Assembly (NCBI GenBank): GCA_025786725.1
Contig: JAHLTZ010000020.1
Span: 410,634-474,633 of the forward strand
DNA length: 64,000 bases
Origin: Syncephalis fuscata
Taxonomy: Eukaryota; Zoopagomycota; Zoopagomycetes; Zoopagales; Piptocephalidaceae
Direction: 5' to 3'
This document shows positions 36,054 through 49,431 of this stretch, in pieces. The translations under genes and the position numbers were made by a program. Position 1 is the first letter of the stretch, and each line of letters starts with the position of its first letter. The notes under the pieces were generated by a model. It was given only the letters and a program-made list of their open reading frames with translations, ran no database searches and had not been told where the DNA came from.

Positions 36054-36611
36054 GGTAAAAATAAAGCTAAACAAATAAAGTTGCAACAAAAACAGGTCTT
36101 TGGACTAAATAAAATAGCATGGCAAACTGCAGATAGAGCACATTTAAATTTAGTATTTTAATACCGACAACCACTTTTTTGTAAAGTAGTCTATCTACAC
36201 AGTGTAGCTAAATGTAACATGTTTTTTATTTATAAAATTAAAGTGATAGTTTACATATTAACCAAATAATGTGTTGTAAATAATCTATTTATAACACACT
36301 AACCTTATTATATAAGCATTTATTTGCTACTTTTATTACTTAATTTACTGATAATAATTTTAAATTTCTACATCTCAATATTATGGTTATATTGTTATGA
36401 TAGTATATCTAAGAAACACATTATATGATTGAAAACTATCGCATGTAAACAAACAAACAAGAATAATATATATATCGGATATCAGCATTGATTGCTAGCA
36501 ACACCACGTTATAAATATGAATACATTTTATTATCATGAATAGACCATTTGCTCTTCATAATTTTTATCGCATTCTAGCGTGCATTATCATTAGAAATAA
36601 AATATTTACAA
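36054..36611. other. AT-rich spacer
   Basis: No features are seen. Confidence 0.5.
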
Positions 36612-38334
36612 TTACTTAATTAGCGGTCCTTCACAACCGGGATGTCGATGATGTGTAGCTGGATGTTGATCATGGCAAATCTCTATCTGACGAACCCATT
36701 TATCATCCAGTGCTTGCGCAATAGTCCATCGACGAGATGCATTGGGGCACAATAGACCAGAGATGACTCTCCATGCTTCGGGTCTTCCAGGCAGTAGTCT
36801 ACGCATATAGGTAGCTACACTGCCATTAGCTACTGGTGGTTGTGAGTATCGGAGTCCATTGGATCCAGCCATGGACGGTTCTTTGGAATCTTGCTCCATC
36901 TTTTCGTCTTTTGCAAAAGCTGCCTTGTCGGAGGCATCTGCAATGCTGCGCATTTCGCTATAGCGGCGATATGCATCGTCTGTCGAGGGACGGGCTATAC
37001 GCCATGGATAATGGCGTTCGACCATACAAATAAACGTCAGCCCAACAGCCCAGGCATCTGCAAATTGGCCGTTAAAGGGATGGGAAAGATAGACCTCAGG
37101 TGCCACATAAGGCTGGCTTCCTTTGGCTTTTTCGCATTGTCGGGTACGCATTTCCCAGGGAGCACGAACGACTTCGGCACAGCCAAAATCAATGATTTTA
37201 AGTGTCCCATTTGGTGCCACAACGCAATTTTCCAATTTAAGATCCAGATGAGCAATACCCGCTTGGTGAAGATAGCCTACGCCTTGAAGTAATTGTGCAA
37301 AATAGCAATCGACAGCACTGTCTGTCGTAAACAATGCATTTTCACTTGCCAGCAAATAAAATAGATCGTGTGGGCAATAATCCATGATAACGTAGGCTCG
37401 GTTATTTTCAAATACAATATCCAATGTTTCAATGATGTTCTAAAAATTAGATGTAAGACATATCAATAAAGCAATCCATTTGGCGCTAGTTGCCTACCTC
37501 ATGATGTAATGTAGAAGCGATGCAGTACTCTGCCGTCAAACGTTTAATGTATTTTCGCTGATCTTCATTTGGATTACGTTTACGAAATTCTTTTACGGCG
37601 TATAGTTTAGTTATTTGGACGTCGCTTCTTTGCGTTGCTGCTGGCAAAGACCCGCCAAAAGGGTTAATTCGTGGTCGGCCGCCGACCGTGCGCCGAAACA
37701 CACGTACAGTTCCACCAGTACCTTGACCCAATATACGGCATTGACGGCCATATTTCTCTCGTAAGGAACCTTCTGTCGACACGGATGGTGCAGGCGATGG
37801 TCCAGTAAAGACAGATGAGCCTTGACTGTGATTCACGGAAGATAGCGGCGCACCACGTCCGTGTGGCCCTCGTGTATGGAAAAGACGACGTAATGGGTCC
37901 AGAGGCGAGTCCTTGCGTAGATTTTCTTTTTGCAATTCGACCGTTCCTTTATCTACTGGTGAGGCATTTTTTGATGATAGTGGCGAACGATTGATAAGAG
38001 TTGGATCATGCACAGTGGCGCTCCTAGCCGACGGATTGTGCGGCAGCGGCAAAGGAGACGTCGATAAAGGAGGCGGCGTGGCAAGTCTATTGGAAGGGGC
38101 TGATATGGCGGCGGTGCTGCTGCTGCTGCTTGCTTGATCTATTCCTAGATGGGCTGCCTGTGCCAAGGGAAGCTGTGGTACCGTGCTATTCGAGTTAACC
38201 TTTGGCGAGTGGTTTACACGATGATCTGTCGTTTTGTTAGCTAGTAACGGATCCACCTTGGTAGAATCAGGCATAGTGACCAGGTTTGGCAATGGTTCCA
38301 CCAAGTCTGCCTTGTTGGAATTAGATGCTGACAT
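36612..38334 (-). CDS. Hal4/Hal5 (NPR)-family Ser/Thr protein kinase
   Basis: Two exons, with the intron at about 37425-37485 (CATGAG|gtaggc ... tag|AACATC). The N-terminal 170 residues are Ser/Pro-rich and disordered. The kinase domain has LGQGTGGTV (glycine loop), YAVKEFRKRNPNED, TAEYCIASTLHHENIIETLD, MDYCPHDLF, HLDLKLENCV, IDFGCAEV, SQPYVAPEVYLSHPFNG and FADAWAVGLTF. These segments match the fungal Hal4/Sat4/Hal5/Npr1 family, which stabilises K+ and nutrient transporters at the plasma membrane. The catalytic HRD motif is HLD; the DFG Asp and the VAIK-type Lys are kept. The start chosen is the ATG of MSASNSNK at 38334. Confidence 0.9.
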
Positions 38335-40540
38335 AAGAGTATCACAAGCAAACAGAGAATGATGTTTAGTTGACGATATCAACCAAACGAAAAAGCTGGT
38401 GTCGCCACCGAGGCCAACTGTTAAAAATGTGTAATAATAAAGTAACTGGAAAGTGGTACAATAAGTCAGGGTGCGTGTGGGTAAATCATTAATTTGTAAA
38501 AAAAATTATACGAAACTTTATGAATCCAATTTTTCCGGATGGTTGATAAGGAACGTGGATTCAGTTCGGAATACAATTAAAATTGCTTCATACGCTCCCA
38601 TCATCCTGATTATAGGATTAGCTTTGAATCCGTCGGGTTTTACTTGCACTCAGCTGTATGTCAAATAGGGACATCTATTTGTCAACTTATAGACATTTTT
38701 GATGGTCCACCTTTACTGACTAATGATTGGTACGCCATTCACAGATAACGTAGTAATTCGGCAATTTTGCCATCATTGATAAAGATAACAAGGATAATGC
38801 AGGTGGATCATTGGCTACTTAGAGTAAACTATATTTAATTAGCAATGCTTAATTAGTGCAATGTGATATTTACTGCAAGTTAGAAAATTGATTATTCTAA
38901 TTAATAAAATATTCCAGTACAAAAAACACTGTATTTAATTAGTTAGCTGGATAAAAGACTTTCTTTAATAAACTAGATATCTGGCACTTTATATTTGTTA
39001 ATGTCTAAGCCAAGCAATAGCAGCTTTTCCCTACTGTCTTTTATTGTATCGCAACTTCTAAATGGAACTACTAATTACGCGTATGAAAATGTTAATTCAT
39101 AGAATTCTATAATAAAATGGAATTCTCACGTAAATTTAGATCGTATTCACTGTACTGTTAATGGCAAAATTGATCAAAAAAGATATCACATATATGGATA
39201 TACTGCTGATTCATAAAGATAATTAAAATATCTAAAACGACTTTTATTGGTTGACTATCATAATAATGGCAATCAAAATATGATAGTAATACTATAAGTA
39301 ACATTGCTAGAGCTATATAGAAATGTGAATAATAAAGTAAAGCCTACTTTAACTGTATTTAGCAAGCTTCATTCATTATACTATTACGTACTATTGAATA
39401 CTCCGTTACACATAGCTATATGTGCACATCAGTAAATAAACTTTCATTTAAATGATGCTAACTCTCTTGTAGCATCAATAAACATAGCAACCACCTGATA
39501 TCATCTTTTATGTAATTTAAGTAAAATAATTTTTTAACTGTTATTGTGGTAAGGCGCGTTATATATCATATAACAGGCCGGCTTGCGATGGCTATAACAT
39601 ACCATTTAAGCACTTATTTATATTTAACATATCTATAGCCACATTATTCATTTCAACAATTATAGCAATAATTTATTTATTTGCTTATTATATCGATGCT
39701 ATTACACTAATATTGATTAGCACATTATTAATTACGTGTGATTTGGTGCTCAACTACCTAAATCTGATAACATTCGCGTAATTAAACTAGACAATCGTTT
39801 TACTGAAGATGGGAATGAGTGGTGAGAAATATTAATACTAAAATAATCTAATTATATTGTTTGTTTGATGGTTAAATGAATATTTTTATTAACATTCAAA
39901 TCTATTGAACATGATGATGGGTGGTGAATGACATCAACCATCAAATACTCATCATTATAGATTTATTGTTCAATATACATATATCCACTATTCATATTGT
40001 AATACATTTTATTGTTATTATTATATATCCTAGTAACTTTAATCTACCCTTATTTAATCTTTTTTGTCGCTAGCTGCACTTGTTGCAAAGTTTGATTTTT
40101 CAATTATTCTACTCACTACGCTTACACGCGCGCACGCACGCAACAACACGTTCACTACTATTCATTTACTTATGGAAACATAAAGTGCTTACGCTTAATT
40201 GAACATAATAATAAAGTATAGATAAATTGAGCATATGTTTATCAACAATACTTGCCATAATGTGGTATAGGCATCGGTGCTTACAACGCGATAACAGCTA
40301 ACCAATCACTATACCTACTTATCATTATAGCATAAACGAGTCTATGACACTACGTAATAGTACAACAGATAACACTTGAATACCAATAAATCGAATTTTA
40401 TTATCTAATTAAACAATATTATAAGCAAATAAAAAACTATTCAAAACAATATCTTTATTCATAAACTGCTTATTGCTTGGCAATTAAACAGTGAGTAGTG
40501 CCATCATCATCATAGGCATCATAAGCATCATCAGCATCGT
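38335..40540. other. Long AT-rich intergenic region with MITE remnant
   Basis: No gene is supported. Positions about 39765-40010 match the MITE family's left side, again as two nested termini, including 'aacattcgcgtaattaaactaga' (23 nt, split here as aacattcgcg + taattaaactaga) and 'ctattgaacatgatgatggg'. A short (GC)-rich 'cgcgcgcacgcacgc' tract lies near 40127-40141. Confidence 0.55.
39765..40010 (+). mobile_element. MITE-like element, truncated copy F
   Basis: The left terminus and the sequence outside it resemble 41800-42010. The motif order 'ggtgagaaatatt', 'attgtttgtttg', 'attgaacatgatgatggg', 'gacatcaaccatcaaatac', 'tacatatatcc' is conserved. The right half is not found. Confidence 0.65.
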
Positions 40541-40801
40541 TTAGAGCGACTCCGACAACACGACCTTTTGGTTGTTGCTGGTGTTGTTGCTGTCGTTGCT
40601 ATGGGTGCTAGACACCGATGATTTACGCTGACGAGACGGCTGGGCAAGTTCATCTTTGGCAAGTGCCACGTCATCTTCTAGTGTACCCCAATTACCGCGA
40701 CCACCACCTTGCTTCTTCGTTTGTTGACGTGGATCGTCAGGCGTACCATTTCTCGATTGACGATCCAATTTATCCTTGTTAGAGCGCACAGTACGGGTCA
40801 T
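40541..40801 (-). CDS. Small Stf2/HABP4-like basic protein
   Basis: A single exon of 86 aa starting MTRTVRSNKDK. The core KKQGGGRGNWGTLEDD resembles the KKxGxGKGNWG segment of yeast Stf2/Tfs-type and hyaluronan/mRNA-binding proteins. Such proteins bind RNA or associate with ribosomes or ATP synthase and help desiccation or stress tolerance in yeast. The tail is Ser/Asn-rich. The length is normal for the family. Confidence 0.7.
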   Translation of the reverse strand: MTRTVRSNKDKLDRQSRNGTPDDPRQQTKKQGGGRGNWGTLEDDVALAKDELAQPSRQRKSSVSSTHSNDSNNTSNNQKVVLSESL

Positions 40802-41363
40802 GGTTGGCTAAAGAGCAGTAATGGCTATAGCACTAGTAGTAGTGGTGACAAATGGTAGAACGCAGTAGCGTGACGGTGATTTATGAAAGTAAAGGGACGG
40901 TCGGCCAACTAGAATAAGAGAGAGCAAAGGTTAGAGACGCCAACAACAAGTGTAAAAAGAACAGTAAAACAATATAGACAAGATAGTTGAAGGAATAAGA
41001 ATATTCAGCGAGAGAGAGAGAAGCTAGAAAAATAGAATAGTGTTAATGATATGTGATGGGGAAGAGGAACAAGACGCCAAAAGAGTGGGGTATTTATGGA
41101 CGGTCAAGGCGCTGGGGCAACAAGTCGTATCATTCTTGTATAATCAGTAAAGCCAGTTGATTGGTGTATTCTTGAAACGCATGAATACGAATGCCGTGTA
41201 AGTGATGATTCGCCATTATGACGAACAAGTAACTAAGAATAGGTCATGTGATGAATACTAAATGGGTGTTAGTTTTCCTTCAAAGCTACATTCCTCGCTA
41301 TTAACGGATCCGATCCGAACCGACTAGATAGAATATCGACATGATATAATAATTACTTGTGTA

Positions 41364-41424
41364 GCACTTTCATTACATCCTATTATTTGGATTATTGTTT
41401 AAACACCTCACGCAGCTCGTATCC
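41364..41424 (-). pseudogene. Internal fragment of F-box gene
   Basis: It aligns with 53874-53934 in the intact F-box gene (minus strand): shared blocks are 'cattacatcctat' against 'cattgcatcctat', 'ggattattg' and 'cagctcgtatcc'. It encodes remnants of WIRAVWG...IGCNEL with a destroyed frame. Confidence 0.7.
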
Positions 41425-41896
41425 ATAGTGTTTGTGCACAACTGTAGTGGATTTGGACTTGTTAAAGTGAATGTATCTTATTTATTTATATAAGCTAGTA
41501 GGCTATTGCATTACTTTTTGAGCGTGTTAACATCGCATCTCTACGTGGATTGACTTGAAAACGTTATTCAATGGTGGTTTTTAGATAGTAATCCATTTAG
41601 AATAGTTTTTTGTCAATGCTAGCATTGTTTTACCGGTGACATTGCTCTACGGATACACTTGTCTTTAGATGGTTGATTTTTGCTATTTCGTAGTTACTTT
41701 TCTTATTGTACGCATCAGTTATTGCTTATTTGTTTTATAGTATTGAACTTTGGTACCAAATGATATTTAGGTTCATTTCAGACAACCACATTTAATAACA
41801 TTCGCGTAACTGAACTAGATATTTGTTTTATTGAATATGGGCCGGTGGTGAGAAATATTAAATGCTAAAATCATTTAATTATGTTGTTTGTTTGTT

Positions 41897-42506
41897 GATC
41901 AATGACTAATTTAACAATATTCAATATATTGAACATGATGATAGATGGTGAGTGACATCAATCATCAAATAGTCATCATTGTAGATTTATTGTCAATATG
42001 CATATATCTAGTACACATATATCCTTATTCACCTATATCATTCCCATTCTATTCCACACTACTATATATCATTCTAAAATATACTAGACACAGTCTAATA
42101 TTTATGGCTTTCAATAATTCTTCTCAGTTCATCCATTACATTATACACACTATAGCTTTGACGTTGTTTTTATGCTTTGTCATTATATATCCATTCTAAT
42201 ATACAGCATTCTTGTACTCGTCTAGTCTTGCCATATCCAAAACTGCTATTGTTTTTCTTTTAGCTTTATTATTAATAAATTTGCTCATTAAGCTATATGT
42301 ATTTGAAACTTGTAGCTAATAAAATGTATACATATGGCATAAAGCTATATATAATGGTATGAGTATACAGTAGTAATTATCTATGTAAACAAAGGATATA
42401 TGCATACTGAATAATAAATATACAATGATGAGTATTTGATGATTGATGTCACTCACCATCTATCATCATGTTTAATATATTGAATATTGTAAAATGTAGT
42501 CATTTC
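41897..42506 (-). mobile_element. MITE-like element, copy B
   Basis: It has inverted termini of about 100 bp ('caatattcaatatattgaac...' at 41915 and its complement ending near 42490), with 'gatggtgagtgacatcaat' and its complement at both sides. It is collinear with copy A in inverse orientation over the whole element and over roughly 480 bp beyond its left end. Confidence 0.85.
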
Positions 42507-42758
42507 GTCATCAGATCATAACATCGTTAATATCCTGATATCATGGCCATATTGCTATGATATCGCGACTAAAGAAATACGAACGTGATCTAATTATCTC
42601 CTAAGTCACATATACTGCTCGTAAAAGTGATATGAATCATTATTGATAATTTGTTAACTGTGTAAAGTATTATTTAATATATACATAAATAAAGAATTAA
42701 CCGATGATCAATATAGACAAGTGATGCAATTAATACTAATACTTTATTATAATTAATA

Positions 42759-44293
42759 TTATTCCGCCTTATCTTCTACCGTACAGCACTGCTCTTCTAC
42801 ACATCCATCAGCACATCTCAATAAACAGCTTTCTTCAGTAGTACCGATTTCATTTGGTTCAGAGGGTTTTGTTCTTTCTGGCTGCACTGTCGTTGAATGT
42901 ATACCATAAGAGTGTAGCAACTTCTTAATCCTCTGGGTTACTTTCATATAGTCACAGTCCGATGATACGAGTACATGGACAGATGCAATCAGTTTAGTAT
43001 CACTCAATTGCCATATATGTAGTTCATGTACAGAAAGGACACCTTGTATTTCCATAATATCCGCTCGCACCTCTTCAACTGGCACTGAATTGGGTGCACC
43101 TTGCAATAGAATATAACAAGTGGATTTCACTAATGGCACCGTGAATAGAATAATCATACCAGTGATGATCAGCGAAATAGCTGGATCTACATAGTACCGA
43201 TAATCCCATTCAGTCAACCAAATGATCAATGCAGATACAATAACCGCCACTGATCCAAGTGCATCACCAAGTACATGTAGAAATACACCTTGCATATTTA
43301 ATGCACCTTGTTTCTTTTTAGCACGTTCTTTGGATGCACTCTTAGTTGGTGTAGCCGTTGATGGCGATGTATCATCTTCGACGACCACTATAACATCATT
43401 TCTTTTTGAGCTTTCGCCGGCATATACCGTTTCTTTGCCATTATCCTCGCTTGTATCTTGACATAGCTCGTCGTCTGTTTCGTCGTGTGCCAATGCTTCA
43501 TTTCGTTGCCGTACTTCTGCAGCCGCTTGAACCATACTAGCCCGAGTTTGTGCCGGTAGAATAGCAATACTATCCTCAACTGACTTTGAATAACGGCTTG
43601 AACTATAAGGTCTTTCGCTATCTTCATCTAGCTCATCTTCGGCGATATGCTTGCCACGGATGTAGGCTGCTGTAGCGCTGCTAGAGGCGCCATGGCTTGA
43701 AGACGATCTTCTGTGATGGCCATGGGATGCGCCAATAATGCTTTTAGACTGGCTTCGTTTACCGGTATCGATCAATCCATCATCTACATCCTCGTCTTCG
43801 TGGTCATGATGATGTTCATGGTCGTGCTTATCGCCATGGCTGTGTCCATGTCCGTGTCCATGATCGTGTCCATGTCCGTGGCCGTGTCCATGCTCATGGA
43901 ACAAAAACATACCTAGTAGGTTGACGACTAGGCCTGCGCCACCTACAATCAGTACGAGCTGTGGACTTTCTATTGGTTCCGGCGACACAAAACGCTGAAT
44001 AGCCTCGATAACAATGTCATACACAGAGCAAGTAAAAATACACCGTTGATAAGCGCACCGAGTACTTCAGCTCGCTGCCAGCCATAGCTGTAGCGTGGTG
44101 CGTGATTGGTACGCTTTGCTAAACGGATTGCATACAAAGCAACACATAGCGACAAAATATCAGATAACATATGGAATGAGTCCGCCACTAAGGCGATTGA
44201 CCCCGCAGCATAACCAACAATTAGTTCAAGGAAGAAGAATATAGTAGTAAGTACAAGCAGAATGCTTATACGCACTGAACGAGAGAGTGCCAT
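42759..44293 (-). CDS. Cation diffusion facilitator (Zrc1/Cot1-type zinc transporter)
   Basis: From ATG 44293: TM1 (ISILLVLTTIFFFLELIVGY), ADSFHMLSD (zinc-site H-x-x-x-D in TM2), then EAIQRF, a His-rich cytosolic loop (HGHGHGHDHGHGHGHSHG and more, about 43800-43900), a Ser-rich disordered stretch, then LHVLGDALGS (the second H-x-x-x-D) and the CDF C-terminal domain (SVHELHIWQLSDTKL). Family members move Zn2+/Co2+ into the vacuole. The frame breaks once near 44028, in the segment between LLAL and YDIVIEAIQRF; a single missing base would reconnect the two conserved halves. The central insert (about 120 residues) is long for the family. Confidence 0.9.
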
Positions 44294-45388
44294 CTTGCAA
44301 AGAAAAATAGCAAAAAGTGGAAAAGTTACGTATGTCGGTGATAGAAAACGAATAACTTGTAATTCTTTTTATAGAATTTACAACATAACACAGTCAAATG
44401 GCATTTGGAATGGTCTATCTGCCCGCTTTCTTGGCCTTTAAGCACCTTAACAAAGAATCGACACACAATGTTTGGGATGCAAGAGGCTATGTAGCACAGC
44501 AAAAATAGTTTGCTTGTAGCACTAAAGCAATAGTAAAAATAGCCAGACAGTAGTAACGAAGCAAAAACAAATGCAAATAAACTACAATCAATCTAATAGA
44601 CCATTTCCATTAGACATCTATTTTTATGCATTACACAAACAGGCATACCTATATATATGTGCGTGTATACTTGAATAACATAGAATATCGTTATGAATAG
44701 ATACTGCCATTTGAGCTACCGCCTGGATGCAAGGGATGGCAGTCTATTACGGTGTAGTACTGACTCGTGCATCGATGTAGATATGGAAATTAATACAACA
44801 CGATTCCGTCATTCCCCGTAAAAAAACGACCTAATAGACCAGTAACCATGGATATCACCCTATCAAATATGCATGTTATACATTGATCAAGGCCAATAGG
44901 CCATAAAACAAATAGTACGGCATTAATCGATCAATGGATATTGTAGTATATTGGATTATAAAGTGAAACCATTACAAACCATGCAACAATACAGCATCGC
45001 TGTAAAATTGCCATTGTGTACGCCATTCTATTCTATTTATTACAAACAACCTACTAAATACAAGCAACTATTCTAAATACTATTGAGGTATCAGTTGGTG
45101 TCCTGCCAACCTATTTCAAACTGCACGTTTAGCATCTCTTTCTATACGTTGCGGTACTAGTTGTAGTATACTGGTTTAGTTGGGCTATTTTCAGTCTGGG
45201 TTCTGTATCACTAACGTCCAGAAAAGGAAATGGACAAATAACCTGCCACATTTTAATATCCCATAGCATGGAATTCTAGCTTAGTCATTTATGACTATAC
45301 ACTAATAATAATAAAATCAGTTTGTATTAACTATACGCTCAGTTTATTATTATGCCATGTTTTCAATCGCTACATAAATCAACAACAG
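44294..45388. other. Intergenic region
   Basis: No gene, tRNA or repeat family member is recognised. Confidence 0.5.
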
Positions 45389-48300
45389 CTACTTTTTAAG
45401 TGTACGCTGCTTTTCAGCATGTTCTGTAATCTTCTTTTCGACAAACATGCCCTGCAAATGGTTAGTAGTCACTTGTTAGATAGTTTCGTTTAAAGTATCA
45501 CATGTATTTACCTTTCGTTTACGTACGGCGTCCATGTACCGTCGTGCTACATTCTCGCGATCTGACTTTTCGCCTAAATCTTCCAATTCTTCTTCTGTAG
45601 TAGGGACCCAGAACGGATCTTCGTCTAATATTTCGTAGCCGCTAAAAATAAGCTGTGGAATAGCGGCCCCTGATGTTCTTTTACGAATTTCTATCCTACT
45701 GGTTAGCAATAGTCAAAGTACTGTATCGTTTCAAGTAACTGACCATCGGCAAATCCGAAACTCTCCACTACGGGCAATTTAGATTGAATAGTAAACAAGG
45801 CTGTACTTTCATCCATTTCCTCAGATACAACACGACCACGTCGACGGGATACCACACCATAGACTCGGCCAAGTACTTCACTCGTTGCTTGGATATCACA
45901 GATATAGACGGCAAGCATAAGACGTGGTGACCATTGTAGAAATGCTTTACGACAAGCGTCGCGTGTCAAGGTAATGACCTGTCCACTGAACCTTGTCAAT
46001 GATTTGTAGTCTAATGATCGTTAGATATCTTTTAGTAATCTAGCATTTTACTTACTTTGACTTTCACTATTAGTTGATGTATCAGCAGTCTCTTGGTCCG
46101 GTGTCACGTCAAATGATTCAACAAACCAACCAATGCCCACACAAGGCTCAGCGCATAATGGGCCAACTTGTGTAGCCATTTGGAAGCCTGTAGCAATATT
46201 TTCATCAAATATATCTACTAGTTTCTGTACAGTCGAATCAGATGAAGCTGTGTTATTGTCATCGTTATTATCATTGTTTAATAATATTTCATCAAACAGT
46301 CTATTACAAAAGTTAATAATATAATAATACTAACATATCTATCAATTATAATTATAACATTAATAAAAAGGATACGATTTGCGTTGATAATTAGGAATTT
46401 GATTAATCAACAAGTTAGGACCAATACGTTTAGGTCCAAAGGTCCAAATACTGTTATCATTAAATATTACATTACTAAATATCAATATAATATATATTAA
46501 TTAATTACTTTACCTATCTAATATATTATGCCAAATAGTATCTCTTTCCTTCTTTAATGCTTGTTGGAGTAGTGTTTTCAGTTCCATAACCTCCTTTCTG
46601 CCTTGTTCTGAAATATCATTAGTCTCGAATGAATTGATATCAATAATGCCCTCATTGGTGCACTGTCAGAAGGCAGTATAATGTCATCGACAATAGTATC
46701 ACTAACTACAATTCCTTGTAGTATTGTATAGTTGATTTATGTGCTTCTAATATCTTTACAATAGATTTAGGTAGTGGACGGGCCCGTATTTGGATCTTGA
46801 TGCGTCCATTGGCCGCTTCCAATGCTACTGCTTGTTTAGCTTTAACAATGGCATCAACATCCACTAAGTCGTGCTATTAGTCTATCGTTGCATCATAGTT
46901 GCTATTGCATAGCATAGACCATTGAACTCACCATTAGAGGGTGCCACAATCGTTTCACGGAATGGAACAATAGGTGGAGATACACGAATATCTATTTTGG
47001 CAAATCGCTCACGCAAATCCTTAATACAGCGCTATAAATACGTCAGTTCAGTCCATTCACTATGCCATAAGTAGCTACTACTTGCCTCTAAATGTAATTC
47101 TCCTGCCGTCATAAGCACATGTTCACCAGTCGTTTGGAGTACTACTTCAGCACATGGATCTGCTTGACTTAGTAGACGGAGTCCTTCAACCAATGCAGAC
47201 ATCTTGGCTATAAGACCATCATCGTTATTAGCAATCGTAGGTATATGCACTATTACACTTACTTGGATTAGATGGTTCAACCGCCACTCTAACTATAGGT
47301 GCCGACTGTATCAACAGTTAATATAATGTCTAATGAGCCATTATTACTCACTTGTCCTTTCAAAGCACCAAAGCTAGGACAGTCATGCTGATCGGTTAAA
47401 GTGGCCGTCTTTAGTACAACGCCATCAAGGCCACCAATACCACACACATTACCGGCAGGCACTTCACTAAGCATAACCAGATCACGACCCATAAGCATGT
47501 ACAATGAACTGATTGTGACTTGAGCCGTATGAAGATTGGGTCGAGCAGGATCGTATTTGGGACCAAGTACACGAATCGATTGGCCCACACGTAGAATACC
47601 GCTATAGACCCGCGCATATCCAATAAGTGCCTCGCCTTTGGCGGCTGTTCCGCCTTTTCATTCGTCTCTTCACGTTGTTGCCATCAATAGGCTCTGCACC
47701 AACATGATCGCTTTCACTCTCTTGACGAGCTGCTCGGGCCTCTCGTATCTGTCGACCACGTTCACGCATCTCTTCAGCCGTCATAGATCGCTTCTTATGT
47801 TCGGGTAGTAGCTCGGATGGAATTGAAAGCATTTTAGTTACAAATGCTGCTACCGGTGCCGTCTCACGATTGTCACAGCCATACAGCGCCGTCTCTATAT
47901 CATTAGAAGCGGTAATCGTATCTGAATTGTTATCCATAGCATCTGGATAAAGAATATGATGTAATCGTTCTGGCTGTGCTTCAACCGGTGATGGTAGTCG
48001 ATCTACAACACCTAGTAGCACGCTGGCCGATAATGGAAGCCATTGACCAAATATAGTCGATAATAAAGTGCGCGGCTCTTTACTTCTTAGATCTCGTGGC
48101 AGTACTTTAATATTAAGTGTCTTGACAATCTTTTGTACTTTCTCTGCATCCCTAGTATCATTTAAATGAATAGCTATTACAATAGCTGATCAGATGTACC
48201 TACGGTTCAACAGCCACTGCATGATATACTGCCCATATATTATCCAAGGCCATCTGTACAAAGATGGGCTTAAGTGGCCGACCTTTAAGCTGTCTATGGC

Positions 48301-49431
48301 CAATAACACGCTTTGTCTTTGGATCAATGTAATAATCGCCCCAAAATGTACGTCTTAACAATGTTTCATTAACACCAAGTCGTGCTGCATACATTTGTGA
48401 GAACTGCTTCACTCTAAAGGCCCATCCATCAATGGCACTGGCAAATATCACATTGCCGTGTTCGGGCGCAAAAAACCATCGATCATCTTCACTCACTTCT
48501 TCAGAATCACCTGCCTCAGAAGGTGTTGGTGTATTGACAGCAGAGTTTGGATTAGAATTAAATAGAGCTTGTTCTTGTTCCTATTAGAATAGACATTATA
48601 AGTGATTTAATAACAATGTTATTATTATAGTGGTATCGATACTACCTTTTGCAGTTCATGTTTACGTGTTTCTCCTTCAACCCGTTCATCGGCAAATAGC
48701 TGGCCCATGACTGCGTTGACTTGTTCTAGAATACGTCGTAGATGCTGGTACGCCTCCATAGGTGTTAGTCGTAGCTCAGTCGCTAATCGATCAATTTTAT
48801 TGAGCACCAATAGTGGACGGACTCGTTCTTGTCGTGCTTGTCGTAGTACGGCGTGGGTCTAGTGGCGTAAGTATGAGTCAGTGTTTGTCGGCTTAATGGT
48901 GGTCAGTTGCTCTTGTTACCTGGGTGCAGACACCTTCAACAACATCCACTAGTACAAGTGCACCGTCACATAGTCGTGAGGCTGTTGATACTTCACTCGA
49001 AAAGTCAACATGTCCCGGTGAATCAATTAAATTGATTAAATAATCGTCAGTAACAGGTTGTTTTACAGCAGGTTCGTTATCTATTTAGACTGAATGAGCA
49101 AGGATACTTAAGCTAGTAAATACTTACTTGTGATAGTTGAATCAGATTCTCCAGTTGTTCTATTCGTTGTTGCTACGGATTGATGTTGGACTTGGAAGAA
49201 TAGACTAATGCTGCTTGATTCCATAGTGATGCCACGTTCTTGTTCGTCTTCACGAGAATCTAGATATCGTACTTTACCCGCTAGCTTCTGTGAAATAACG
49301 CCATTGGAGGCAACTAACGAGTCGGACAGAGTTGTTTTACCGTGGTCAACATGGGCAAGAATACAGAGATTCCGCACTTTGTCCGGTTGCTTTTGCAGAG
49401 CAGTTAAAGTCTCTGTACTAATAGTTGGCAT
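45389..49431 (-). CDS. EFL1: Elongation-factor-like GTPase 1 (EFL1/Ria1), 60S maturation
   Basis: The N-terminal exon from ATG 49431 reads [20 protein letters not shown] (G1) and [16 protein letters not shown] (switch I). The G4-like VLNKIDRL is at about 48800. Domain II-V segments follow, including [16 protein letters not shown]-type ([13 protein letters not shown]), [15 protein letters not shown], VNPxDLPKL-like blocks, [42 protein letters not shown] and [19 protein letters not shown]. The protein ends [26 protein letters not shown]... and a basic exon whose stop is at 45389-45391. EFL1 with SBDS releases Tif6/eIF6 from pre-60S subunits. There are many short introns. The join near 45715 (FAD to IEIRKRTSG) is off by one base in every splice choice I tried. 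Confidence 0.92.

Larger units (their letters stand above)
40802..42758. other. Intergenic region with MITE copy B and F-box gene debris
   Basis: No intact gene. A GA-rich tract lies near 41000-41030. From 41364 on, an F-box gene scrap, a block of about 480 bp shared with 19126-19622, and MITE copy B follow in order. Confidence 0.6.
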
